Source of the DNA: an uncultured Collinsella sp.
Lineage (GTDB): Bacteria; Actinomycetota; Coriobacteriia; Coriobacteriales; Coriobacteriaceae
Length of the DNA: 13,420 bases
Assembly: GCA_902494945.1 (NCBI GenBank)
Contig: CABUVF010000041.1
Span: forward strand, 1 to 13,420
Reading direction: 5' to 3'
Shown: one piece after another, positions 6,118 through 13,420 of the stretch
Layout: each line of letters starts with the position of its first letter
Numbering within the stretch: the stretch's first letter is position 1
Translations under genes and position numbers: made by a program
The notes under the pieces: model-generated
The model's database searches: none
What the model saw: only the letters and a program-made list of their open reading frames with translations
What the model was told of the DNA's origin: nothing

Positions 6118-6156
6118 TACCGAAAATCCATTTGTTGAACCTGCCAGCTCTGGGTA
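6118..6156 (+). repeat. 39-bp dispersed element, copy 2
   Basis: Begins with the same 17 bases as 4883-4899 and stays alignable without gaps to GGGTA at 6152-6156. This copy contains the -35 and the start of the -10 of the promoter at 6132-6160. Confidence 0.6.
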
Positions 6157-6160
6157 TACT
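6132..6160 (+). promoter_or_regulatory. Sigma-70-like promoter upstream of the Abi gene
   Basis: TTGTTG (6132-6137) and TATACT (6155-6160) are separated by the ideal 17 bp. Transcription would begin near 6167, so the dispersed hairpin at 6168-6212 would be the first structure in the RNA leader, followed by the Abi ribosome binding site. A short RNA ending at the hairpin is also possible. Confidence 0.6.
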
Positions 6161-6167
6161 GCGTATT

Positions 6168-6212
6168 GATGGGCCCGGGATGACCGCTGATTCAAGTCAC
6201 CGGGCCTAAATT
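6168..6212 (+). repeat. Dispersed hairpin element, copy 2, in the Abi gene leader
   Basis: GGCCCGG (6172-6178) pairs with CCGGGCC (6200-6206); TGAC (6181-6184) pairs with GTCA (6196-6199) around the loop CGCTGATTCAA. The tail TAAATTTAT is U-rich in RNA. It lies between the promoter and the ATG at 6234, so it could attenuate Abi expression or end a short RNA. Confidence 0.75.
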
Positions 6213-6233
6213 TATATCTATAGGAGTAGCTAA

Positions 6234-6974
6234 ATGACTGACGAGCCCGCGGAGCCCAATGTTGTACCGCGCTGCGAATGGGCGGAACGTTGGCTCTCGA
6301 CTTCTAGGTTTTCCTCGTATCTGGATTTGTGCGGCGGCGATATTGATCGTGCGCTTGAGTTGCACGAGTGGAACCTCATGCTTGGGCAGTCGCTCATGGG
6401 CGATATCGCTCATTTCGAACTTGCATTGCGTAACGCCTATGACCGCGTTCTTACCGAGCGATTCCATGGTGATGAGCACTGGCTTTTCGATATTAATTCA
6501 CCCGTGACGCGCCCCATTATGCGTAAGAGCAAGGCAAAGAAACTCCGCGACGTCAACCTGGTTAACCGTCGTGCCGTAGAGGATGCCTGCGGTCGTGCGC
6601 ATGACCCCTCTAACCCAAACCAAGTAGTCGCTGGCCTCATGCTGGGCTTCTGGGCACATATGACCGACCGAAGCCGAGAGCGCGACCTGTGGATTCCATA
6701 CCTGCATGCTGCATGGCCCAAGGGAACCGATCGCGCGAAGCTTAATCTCAAGATTGAGGCGATAAACAAACTTCGCAATCGCGTCGCACACAACGAGAGG
6801 CTTTTCAACCCTGGGGAAACTGGTTACTCGCCCAAGGATGTTGATGCCGATATTGTCGAACTATTCCAGGCCCTCTGCCCCGAGGCTTATACGAGTTTCT
6901 GCGGTTCTAGAGGTGGGGTGGCCGTTGAGCGATTCTTAGAGGAGCATCCCGCACCGGTGAAAATAGAGTTGTAG
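6234..6974 (+). CDS. Abi-like (Abi_2, HEPN-type) abortive infection protein
   Basis: A 246-residue protein resembling the Abi_2 family (AbiD/AbiF type, PF07751). The start ATG 6234 has AGGAG at 6222-6226 with a 7-nt gap. Family signatures are the N-terminal helical segment ending in HFELALRNAYDR (Glu62, Arg66-Asn67), a WLFD segment near residue 83, and LRNRVAHNERLF, where Arg181 to His186 is the R-x4-H motif of HEPN ribonucleases. In this family the HEPN motif is thought to cleave RNA and stop growth after phage infection; that role is inferred here. The gene has its own promoter and a hairpin leader and no obvious antitoxin partner beside it. It sits between the exonuclease gene and a fragment of that gene's 3' end, which suggests it arrived as a cassette. 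Confidence 0.82.
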   Translation: MTDEPAEPNVVPRCEWAERWLSTSRFSSYLDLCGGDIDRALELHEWNLMLGQSLMGDIAHFELALRNAYDRVLTERFHGDEHWLFDINSPVTRPIMRKSKAKKLRDVNLVNRRAVEDACGRAHDPSNPNQVVAGLMLGFWAHMTDRSRERDLWIPYLHAAWPKGTDRAKLNLKIEAINKLRNRVAHNERLFNPGETGYSPKDVDADIVELFQALCPEAYTSFCGSRGGVAVERFLEEHPAPVKIEL

Positions 6975-6999
6975 CGATTGCCGTGCTTTGGCCAGCGAC

Positions 7000-7108
7000 C
7001 TGGGACTATCATTTCGGCATAAATTGCCAAAATCTGTTTTCGAGCCTCTCCAGCAAGTGCCCCGGGCTGAGCGATTTGCTGCTGAAGCTGAAAGCGGAGG
7101 GGAGGTAG
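7000..7108 (+). pseudogene. 3' remnant of a second DEDDh exonuclease gene
   Basis: The plus-strand frame ending at TAG 7106-7108 reads DYH, then after a shorter middle stretch LSSKCPGLSDLLLKLKAEGR and stop, matching the exonuclease C-terminus DYH...LSSKCPELGDLLLKLKAEGR. Over 7049-7116 versus 6001-6068 there are 7 mismatches in 68 bp and no gaps, including 8 bases beyond the stop. The middle is 10 codons shorter in frame. No catalytic region is present. Several mismatches are silent, which points to a decayed paralogue rather than a very recent copy. The left boundary is approximate. Confidence 0.75.
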
Positions 7109-7150
7109 GGGGCGTTAGCTGTCTGCGTGGCGCATGCCTGTCGCGTATCG

Positions 7151-8386
7151 CTACTCTTCCTGCTGCTTGGCAGGCAGGATGTAGACGTTCTCGGCGTCCA
7201 CAGCGATTTGCGTGGGGCGGTTGTAGAGGGCATCGATCTCCATTATGCTCTGCCTGAACGGCGCAACGTCGGGCGTCTTTGCCTGGTGGAGCTTCTCGAT
7301 GAGTTTCTCGGATTGCTCGTCGTTGAACCTGCCGATGTCCTCTCCTGCACCCTCAAGCGCCTCGTCTATGGGCGTGAACTCGCCGATGGGTGTCGCCGCG
7401 ATGGCGCGACCGAGCATCTTGCCCGCGGAGGCGATGCCGCCCAGAAGTGCCACGTCGATAGTGTCGGCAGCGCTCGCTTCGAGTGCGTCGTAACACTCGG
7501 TGTAGAGCTCGCGGTACGCAAGCGAGTCCGCTTCGATTTTTGCGGCAGTGTCTGCGAGCTTTGCAGGTTTGAAGTTCTGGGTGAGCATGGGCTCGAGGAA
7601 CAGCGAGAACACGTGGATATAGGTGGCGAGCTGGTAGTCCTTGAGATAGTCAAGAACCTGGTCGAGACGCCTTTTCACGTCGTCTCGCACCTCGATGAAC
7701 CCTTTCTTTTTCAGGTCCGCTTGTGCCTGCGAACGGAAGTGTTCCATGTCCTGCCCGGAGGCCTGTTTGATGTCGAGCACCTTCATATGGGCATTGGCCA
7801 TGTAAACGGCTTTGTCGTAGTTGAGGCCGTAACCGTTGAGGATGTCTGCGAGTGTCTTAAGGTTGCCGCGCATGTTGGCCTTGTCGCGCTGGCGCATATA
7901 GTCGAACATTTCGTCGACGGACTCTTGGATGGAGTCGAGCTTTTGGTTTATCTGCGCGATTGCGGCTGCCATGAACAGCGACGTCGGGTCGTAGGGCACT
8001 TGCGTGACACTTGTGGCGATGTCGCCCTCGACTACGTGGAAGCGTGCCTGCCCGAAACCTTTGGCCGCATCGCGGTAGGATCCCATGAGGCCACTGCCGT
8101 CCTTGAACGATTGGAGTATCGACGGGTCAAGCGGATTGCCAAACTTGTCGGTTGGCTGGAGCAGCATGGGCACGCTCACCGTATTGGTGACGGTGCGGAA
8201 TGTCGAGGGGAGTGAGGCGAGCGCTATGCCGAGCTGGGGGACTCGTTCGAGCGGGAGCTTGATGGCGCCGGAGACGTCCGCCCGCTCCTGAGTGAGCGCG
8301 AGGTGGATTTTGGTGGATGCGAGCTGTTTTGCCACGAGTTCCTCTCGGCCGCCGTCCGTCGAGGGCTTGATCTCGTTGTCTGCCAT
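7151..8386 (-). CDS. Unrecognised mostly helical protein, 411 aa
   Basis: I do not recognise this family. ATG at 8386 (protein beginning MADNEIKPS) is preferred because AAGGAG lies 6 nt upstream; an in-frame ATG at 8422 would add 12 residues but has only a weak GGTGAG and falls in a possible -10 (GATAAT). The protein has no signal peptide. Residues about 138-175 (AAIAQINQKLDSIQESVDEMF onward) look like a coiled coil. About 170-260 is charged and helical. Residues 309-335 form a Gly/Ala-rich hydrophobic stretch (VALLGGIASAGKMLG) that might touch a membrane but is short and broken for a true transmembrane segment. No catalytic motif is evident. It is transcribed towards the Abi gene and away from hsdR, and its place between defence genes suggests a defence-related accessory role, unproven. 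Confidence 0.75.
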   Translation of the reverse strand: MADNEIKPSTDGGREELVAKQLASTKIHLALTQERADVSGAIKLPLERVPQLGIALASLPSTFRTVTNTVSVPMLLQPTDKFGNPLDPSILQSFKDGSGLMGSYRDAAKGFGQARFHVVEGDIATSVTQVPYDPTSLFMAAAIAQINQKLDSIQESVDEMFDYMRQRDKANMRGNLKTLADILNGYGLNYDKAVYMANAHMKVLDIKQASGQDMEHFRSQAQADLKKKGFIEVRDDVKRRLDQVLDYLKDYQLATYIHVFSLFLEPMLTQNFKPAKLADTAAKIEADSLAYRELYTECYDALEASAADTIDVALLGGIASAGKMLGRAIAATPIGEFTPIDEALEGAGEDIGRFNDEQSEKLIEKLHQAKTPDVAPFRQSIMEIDALYNRPTQIAVDAENVYILPAKQQEE

Positions 8387-8565
8387 AGCGTGCTCCTTGC
8401 TTACATTAATAGTCGCGGGCATTATCTCACCGTTGTGTGACCTGCTGGGACGGGACGGATTAGCGGTAGCACGAGGCCGATTGACGGTCGAGGTACATCG
8501 ACCTTAAGGACTTTCCTGCGGACGCTCATGTGACAAATCTGCCGTATGTAGATAAGCAATAAGTC

Positions 8566-8612
8566 GATGGCCCTGGGAATGACCTCTGACTCAAGTCAAC
8601 GGGGCTCATTTT
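8566..8612 (+). repeat. Dispersed hairpin element, copy 3 (divergent)
   Basis: Aligns with copies 1 and 2 from GATGG through a loop with CTCTGACTCAAGTCA to GGGGCTCATTTTG. Outer pairing is reduced to GCCC/GGGC, while the inner TGAC/GTCA stem and loop are kept. It lies 190 bp upstream of hsdR in the 369-bp gap between divergent genes. No other gene is seen in that gap. Confidence 0.6.
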
Positions 8613-8638
8613 GCTTTCTTTGGAGCTTTCTTACGGAG

Positions 8639-8668
8639 CTGACTTTACTTCGTCTCATTTCGTATAAA
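8639..8668 (+). promoter_or_regulatory. Possible promoter of the hsdRMS operon
   Basis: CTGACT (8639-8644) and TATAAA (8663-8668) are 18 bp apart, leaving a leader of about 80 nt before the hsdR ATG. The match is moderate and another promoter is possible. Confidence 0.4.
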
Positions 8669-8755
8669 GCAGCTGCTAGATTGCATGGCGATGATAAAAT
8701 TAATCAGTTCAACACCAACAGTTGCCGCCTTGCGCAATGAGGAGTTCCGAGACGT

Positions 8756-11086
8756 ATGAACGAGTCTGATACACGGCTTAAACTCATCGATCCTGCGATT
8801 ATGAAGTCGTGGGATCGCAACACCCAAGTCTTCACTGAGTATTTCTTTACCAGTGGCGAGATCGTTGTGCGCGGAAGCATGGTCACCCGTAAGGACAAGA
8901 AGAAGGCTGACTACCTTCTGATGTATGCCCCGGGCATCCCTATCGCAATCGTCGAGGCCAAGGATACGGAGCACACCGTTGATGCCGGTCTCCAACAGGG
9001 GATGGGATATGCCCAGCTGCTCGATATTCCGTTTGCGTACAGCTCAAACGGAAAGGGTTTTGTTGAGCACGATTTTCTTATCGGGAAAGAGCGCGCTCTC
9101 GCCATGGACGAGTTCCCCACTCCGGCGGAACTCTGGACACGATACTCAAAAGCTAAGGGGCTTGAGCATCCGTATAGCCAGGAGATTGTGACCGCTCCGT
9201 ATTACCAGGAGCACGGTGGCAATCATCCTCGCTACTATCAGTGCATCGCCATCAATCGTACGCTTGAAGCTATTGCGCGAGGCAAGAATCGCATCTTGCT
9301 CGTTATGGCAACAGGAACGGGAAAGACTTTTACGGCTTTTCAAATCGTTCATCGCTTGCGACAGACTACCGAGGTTCGTAAGGTTCTCTATCTGGCGGAC
9401 CGCAATATTCTCGTCGATCAGACCATAGACGGCGATTTCAAGCCTCTCAAGAGGGTTACAACCAAGGTCGTAGGTCGAAAGCTCGATTCTGCTTACGAGG
9501 TCTATTTCTCGCTCTACCAACAGCTTGTTGGAGAAAACGGTGAAGAAATATTCCGCGAGTTCGATTCGGAATTCTTCGATTTGATTATCGTCGACGAGTG
9601 CCATCGCGGAAGCGCCGCGGCGGACTCCGCATGGCGTAAGGTACTTGAGTATTTCAATTGTGCAATTCAAATCGGTATGACGGCTACGCCAAAGGAGACT
9701 GAAGAGGTTTCAAACATTACCTACTTCGGCGAACCTGTCTACACCTACTCCCTTAAACAGGGAATCGAGGATGGCTTTCTTGCCCCGTATAAAGTTATTC
9801 GTCCTAAGCTGAACGTCGACATTTACGGATACCGTACTGAGGAAGGCACCGTAGATGATCGCGGCGAAGCTCTGCCCAAACGTGTTTTCGAGAAGCAAGA
9901 CTTCGACAGCGAGATTGTCATCAAAGAGCGCTATGAGGAAGTTGCCAAGCGGATAACTCAATTTCTAAAGGAGACGGATCGTTACTCCAAGACCATAGTC
10001 TTTTGCGTTGACATCGAGCATGCCGAAAACATGCGACGTGCCCTTGTAAACGAGAACGCCGATATCGTAAGAGATCACCCCACCTACATCATGAAGATTA
10101 CGGGCGACGACAGGGAAGGTAAGGCCCAGCTAGATAACTTCATCGATCCCGACGAGAAATACCCGACCATCGTTACGACTTCGAAGCTTCTCACCACCGG
10201 TGTTAATTGCAAGACATGCAAGGTGGTTGTGCTTGACAACAAGTTTGGCGAACATGGGATGACGGAGTTCAAACAGATTATTGGTCGTGGCACCCGTATT
10301 TGCGAGGACTATGGCAAGCTCTACTTCACCATCCTCGATTTTCGCGATGCGTCGCGCTTGTTCGCTGACCCCGAGTTCGATGGTGAGCCTGTTGTTGTGT
10401 TTGAGCCTAATCCGGGTGACCCCATTGCAGGCCCGGGTCCTGGCGGCAATGGCGGCAGCCCCGTCCTGCCTCCGCCTCCGATCGTAGACCCACCCGTATT
10501 ACCGCCGGATGATTCGTCCTCTCATGTGAAATATCACGTTCATGGGGCCGACGTCTATGTGGTGTCGGAAATGGTGCAGTACTACTCCTCCGATGGTCTT
10601 CTTGTAACCGAGAGCCTTAAGGACTATACGCGGAAGAATATTCTCGGCGAATACGACACTCTTGACCACTTCCTGGCGGCGTGGAACTCTGAACATAAGA
10701 AGCAGGCGATTATCGATGAGCTGCGCGCTCATGGCGTATTTCTAGATGAGCTGCGGCGCGAGACTGGCCAGGAGCAAATGAGCGACTTTGACCTCATCTG
10801 CCATATTGCTTACGACCAGAGGCCCCTGACGCGCAGTGAGAGGGCCAATAGTGTCAAGAAAAAGGGTGTGCTCTATGAGTATGCCGGCGTCGCGCGTGAG
10901 GTCCTTGAAGCGCTTCTCGACAAATATGCGACGTCAAACCTCGTAGACTTGGATGACACCCACGTCCTTGACCTCGAGGAATTCCGTCGGTTTGGCAGCC
11001 CTATGAAGATCGTCGCCGCATTCGGCGGGAAACAGCAGTACATTCAGGCAGCGCAGATGCTCGAGGACGAGCTCTACATCGCATAG
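8756..11086 (+). CDS. hsdR: Type I restriction endonuclease subunit R
   Basis: A 776-residue motor and nuclease subunit of a type I restriction complex, which translocates and cuts unmodified DNA together with HsdM and HsdS. The start ATG 8756 follows GAGGAG (8739-8744). The N-terminal nuclease has Asp52 and VEAKD with Glu67 and Lys69 (PD-(D/E)xK). The SF2 helicase has ATGTGKT (185-191), DECH (280-283), GMTATP (about 305) and QIIGRGTRI (about 507-515). A Gly/Pro-rich linker (about residues 550-586, bases 10405-10515) joins the motor to a C-terminal domain of the EcoEI_R_C type. The length suits the EcoEI-like family. It is the first gene of a compact operon with hsdM 19 bp downstream. Confidence 0.95.
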   Translation: MNESDTRLKLIDPAIMKSWDRNTQVFTEYFFTSGEIVVRGSMVTRKDKKKADYLLMYAPGIPIAIVEAKDTEHTVDAGLQQGMGYAQLLDIPFAYSSNGKGFVEHDFLIGKERALAMDEFPTPAELWTRYSKAKGLEHPYSQEIVTAPYYQEHGGNHPRYYQCIAINRTLEAIARGKNRILLVMATGTGKTFTAFQIVHRLRQTTEVRKVLYLADRNILVDQTIDGDFKPLKRVTTKVVGRKLDSAYEVYFSLYQQLVGENGEEIFREFDSEFFDLIIVDECHRGSAAADSAWRKVLEYFNCAIQIGMTATPKETEEVSNITYFGEPVYTYSLKQGIEDGFLAPYKVIRPKLNVDIYGYRTEEGTVDDRGEALPKRVFEKQDFDSEIVIKERYEEVAKRITQFLKETDRYSKTIVFCVDIEHAENMRRALVNENADIVRDHPTYIMKITGDDREGKAQLDNFIDPDEKYPTIVTTSKLLTTGVNCKTCKVVVLDNKFGEHGMTEFKQIIGRGTRICEDYGKLYFTILDFRDASRLFADPEFDGEPVVVFEPNPGDPIAGPGPGGNGGSPVLPPPPIVDPPVLPPDDSSSHVKYHVHGADVYVVSEMVQYYSSDGLLVTESLKDYTRKNILGEYDTLDHFLAAWNSEHKKQAIIDELRAHGVFLDELRRETGQEQMSDFDLICHIAYDQRPLTRSERANSVKKKGVLYEYAGVAREVLEALLDKYATSNLVDLDDTHVLDLEEFRRFGSPMKIVAAFGGKQQYIQAAQMLEDELYIA

Positions 11087-11105
11087 AGAAGGGTAACGAT
11101 AGCAA

Positions 11106-12584
11106 ATGGCACTGGGATCTCTTGTAAAGACCCTGCAGAACATCATGCGTAAAGACGCCGGCATCAATGGCGATGCGCAGCGCATCGAGCAGATGACCTG
11201 GCTTTTCTTCCTCAAGATTTACGATGCCAAGGAACAGGAGTGGGAGTTTCACGATGACTCCTATCGGTCCATCGTCCCCGAGCGTCTGCGCTGGCATAGC
11301 TGGGCGCATGATGCGAAGGACGGCAAGGCGCTTACCGGTGACGAGCTCCTCGACTTTGTGAACAACGATCTTTTTAAGACCCTTGAGAGCTTGGAGCTTG
11401 CGCCCGAAGCGCCTTTACGTCACGCTGTCGTTAAGGCGGCTTTTACTGACGCTAACAACTACATGAAAGATGGCATTCTGCTACGCCAAGTCATTAATGA
11501 GATTGACGAGTCGGTTGACTTTACCGAGTACAAAGAGCGCCACGCCTTCGGTGAAATTTACGAGACCATCCTGAAAGACTTACAGTCCGCAGGTAATGCC
11601 GGCGAGTTTTACACGCCCCGAGCGGTGACTGACTTTATGGCCCAGGCGCTTGCGCCCAAGCTCGGCGAGACTGTGGCTGACTTCGCGTGTGGTACGGGCG
11701 GCTTTTTGACGAGCGCCCTCAAGATTCTCGACTCCCAGGTTCAGACTCCAGCCGATCGTGAACTCTATGCAAGATCGGTCTACGGTATCGAGAAGAAGCA
11801 GCTCCCTTACCTGCTATGCGTGACCAACATGCTGTTGCACGATATCGATAATCCTGAAGTCTTTCACGATAACTCTCTCGAGAAGGACGTTCGCGAGTGG
11901 AAGCACAAGCCTGACGGCCAGTTTGACGTTGTACTTATGAACCCGCCCTATGGCGGGTCCGAGAGTGCATCGGTACAAAACAACTTCCCTGTTGCACTCC
12001 GTAGCTCCGAGACCGCAGATCTATTCCTTGGACTCATTCTTTATCGTCTTAAGCGAGGCGGCCGCGCTGCTGTTATCATTCCGGATGGTTTTCTCTTTGG
12101 CCAGGATAGTGCGAAGACGGAGATCAAGCGTCGCCTGCTTGAGGACATGAACCTGCATACTGTCTTGCGCCTTCCACAGAGTGTCTTCGCTCCGTACACG
12201 AGCATCACTACTAACGTTCTGTTCTTCGATAATACGGGGGCCTCTGAGGGCGTCTGGTTCTATCGCATGGACATGCCCGAGGGGTATAAACACTTCTCTA
12301 AGACCAAGCCCATTAGGATCGAACATTTTGCACCTGTAAAGGAATGGTGGGAGAACCGTCGGGATATCGAGGAAGACGGCAATCCCAAGGCCAAGTTCTA
12401 TACGGTTGACGAGTTGCGAGACGGCGGTTTTAACTTTGACGTATGCGGCTATCCTCACGAGGAAGAGGAGATCTTACCGCCTGACGAACTGATCAAGAAC
12501 TACAAAGAAGAGCGCGCTAAGCTCGATGCCGAGATTGACCAGAAGCTTGCCCGTATTTGCGAGATTCTTGGGATTGAGGCGTAG
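11106..12584 (+). CDS. hsdM: Type I restriction-modification DNA methyltransferase subunit M
   Basis: A 492-residue N6-adenine methyltransferase. The N-terminal helical domain (GSLVKTLQNIMRKDAGINGDAQ onward, to about residue 130) is typical of HsdM_N. The SAM-binding motif I is DFACGTGG at residues 192-199, and catalytic motif IV is NPPY at 279-282. EFYTPRAVTDFM just before motif I is also characteristic. AGAAGGG lies about 13 nt before the ATG, so translation may partly depend on coupling to hsdR. The stop TAG (12582-12584) directly abuts the hsdS ATG at 12585. With HsdS it forms the modification enzyme that protects host DNA and gives specificity to the HsdR complex. It appears intact. Confidence 0.96.
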   Translation: MALGSLVKTLQNIMRKDAGINGDAQRIEQMTWLFFLKIYDAKEQEWEFHDDSYRSIVPERLRWHSWAHDAKDGKALTGDELLDFVNNDLFKTLESLELAPEAPLRHAVVKAAFTDANNYMKDGILLRQVINEIDESVDFTEYKERHAFGEIYETILKDLQSAGNAGEFYTPRAVTDFMAQALAPKLGETVADFACGTGGFLTSALKILDSQVQTPADRELYARSVYGIEKKQLPYLLCVTNMLLHDIDNPEVFHDNSLEKDVREWKHKPDGQFDVVLMNPPYGGSESASVQNNFPVALRSSETADLFLGLILYRLKRGGRAAVIIPDGFLFGQDSAKTEIKRRLLEDMNLHTVLRLPQSVFAPYTSITTNVLFFDNTGASEGVWFYRMDMPEGYKHFSKTKPIRIEHFAPVKEWWENRRDIEEDGNPKAKFYTVDELRDGGFNFDVCGYPHEEEEILPPDELIKNYKEERAKLDAEIDQKLARICEILGIEA

Positions 12585-13420
12585 ATGAAGGCAAAAGACC
12601 TGAAGAACTCAATCCTTCAAATGGCAATTGAGGGCAAGCTTGTGCCGCAGGATTCGAACGACGAGCCTGCCGGCGTCCTTCTCGAACGTATTCGTGAAGA
12701 AAAGCATGGGCTAATTGCTGAAGGTAAGGCCACATTCCCGAAGGGCGGAGAGAGCATTATCTATATCGGTTCCGATGGCTCCCCCTATGAGAAGAGGGCG
12801 GACGCCAAGGGTCGTGTGACTAGCGATAAGTGCATCGCGAACGAGATGCCGTTCGACAAACTGCCTGAGGGATGGGCATTGACGAGGTTCCAGACAGTTT
12901 GCCTTGGATCTTTTACCGGACCGTTTGGAAGCACGCTGCACAGATCTGACTACGTTGATAATGGCATTCCCGTTATCAATCCCGCTAATATCTATGATGG
13001 TTTAATCCTGCCAACCAAAATGGTTTCAGAGGATACGCGCAAGCGACTCTCGAGCTATGTTCTCCACTCGGGGGATTTCATCATTGGCCGTCGAGGCGAA
13101 ATGGGCAGAGCTGCAATTATATCAGCAGCTGAAGAGGGATGGCTTTGTGGAACGGGTTGCTTCTTCGCCCACACGACGAGCGCCATTGAGAAGCCGTTCT
13201 GGAAACTGTATTTTGACAGCTTGGCTGTAATAAATCAGCTAGAAGCAAACGCCGTGGGCACGACAATGAAGAATCTCAATCTAACGATACTAGATTCCCT
13301 TCTTCTCCCCCTCCCGCCCCTCGCCGAGCAGCGCCGCATCGTCGAGCGGGTGAACGAGCTCATGCCCCTGGTCGAGGAGTACGGCGGGCTCGAGGACGCC
13401 CGCGAGGCGCTCGACGCCGC
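12585..13420 (+). CDS. hsdS: Type I restriction-modification specificity subunit S, 5' part
   Basis: The frame starts at ATG 12585, immediately after the hsdM stop, and is open to the window end, giving the first 278 residues. The N-terminal segment MKAKDLKNSILQMAIEGKLV is typical of HsdS. A first target-recognition domain follows (about residues 90-238), starting at LPEGWALTRF and including the GRRGEMGRAAI stretch. The central conserved helix begins near LPLPPLAEQRRIVERVNELM (about 240-260). The second recognition domain lies outside the window. The recognition sequence cannot be predicted. Base composition changes sharply near 13305, from AT-richer recognition-domain DNA to very GC-rich conserved-helix DNA, consistent with domain swapping. 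Confidence 0.93.
   Translation, partial: MKAKDLKNSILQMAIEGKLVPQDSNDEPAGVLLERIREEKHGLIAEGKATFPKGGESIIYIGSDGSPYEKRADAKGRVTSDKCIANEMPFDKLPEGWALTRFQTVCLGSFTGPFGSTLHRSDYVDNGIPVINPANIYDGLILPTKMVSEDTRKRLSSYVLHSGDFIIGRRGEMGRAAIISAAEEGWLCGTGCFFAHTTSAIEKPFWKLYFDSLAVINQLEANAVGTTMKNLNLTILDSLLLPLPPLAEQRRIVERVNELMPLVEEYGGLEDAREALDA

Noticed and set aside
7127..8215. Long open frame on the plus strand (362 codons) opposite the 411-aa minus-strand gene
   Set aside because: Its translation is rich in His, Cys, Arg and Val in the way antisense shadows of GC-rich genes are. It lacks a convincing ribosome binding site, while the minus-strand frame is longer and has AAGGAG at the right distance.
8387..8422. Upstream ATG at 8422 as the start of the minus-strand gene
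   Set aside because: Its ribosome binding site is weak and it falls within a possible -10 (GATAAT), whereas ATG 8386 has AAGGAG 6 nt upstream.

Overview
The window looks like a chromosomal stretch from a fairly GC-rich gut actinobacterium of the Coriobacteriia, most likely Collinsella or a close relative. This is an inference from gene content (a selenium-dependent-type xanthine dehydrogenase next to DUF234 and DUF4143 ATPases and a type I restriction locus), codon use, and GC-rich degenerate repeat arrays that I associate with that genus. No rRNA or tRNA gene is visible to fix the taxonomy.

Layout. Positions 1-1269 hold the 3' end of a molybdenum hydroxylase gene, closed by a strong intrinsic terminator. 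Everything to the right is accessory. Positions 1370-3424 contain a DUF234-type AAA+ ATPase gene (1612-3003) preceded by a perfect 25-bp inverted repeat and flanked on both sides by arrays of ~30-bp degenerate units. A 37-bp exact direct repeat brackets this module. Positions 3425-4854 contain a second, unrelated-looking ATPase of the AAA_14/DUF4143 type, preceded by a five-unit array with an exact 23-bp period. Both ATPases end in a PD-(D/E)xK nuclease-like domain, and each has its own repeat system just upstream of its ribosome binding site.

Positions 4855-7150 hold a DEDDh 3'-5' exonuclease gene and an Abi_2/HEPN-type abortive-infection gene. Intergenic DNA around them carries dispersed hairpin and promoter-like repeats. 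A second, degraded copy of the exonuclease 3' end sits just after the Abi gene. A long unrecognised helical protein is encoded on the minus strand (7151-8386). Positions 8756-13420 are a type I restriction-modification operon, hsdR-hsdM-hsdS, with hsdS running off the right edge.

Together this reads as a defence or accessory island inserted downstream of a purine-catabolism gene. The type I system, the Abi/HEPN protein and possibly the exonuclease are defence-like. The roles of the two ATPases are unknown. The least explained material is noncoding: the two ATPase-specific cis-repeat systems, the alternating A/B arrays, and a hairpin element found in three copies, each upstream of a plus-strand gene.
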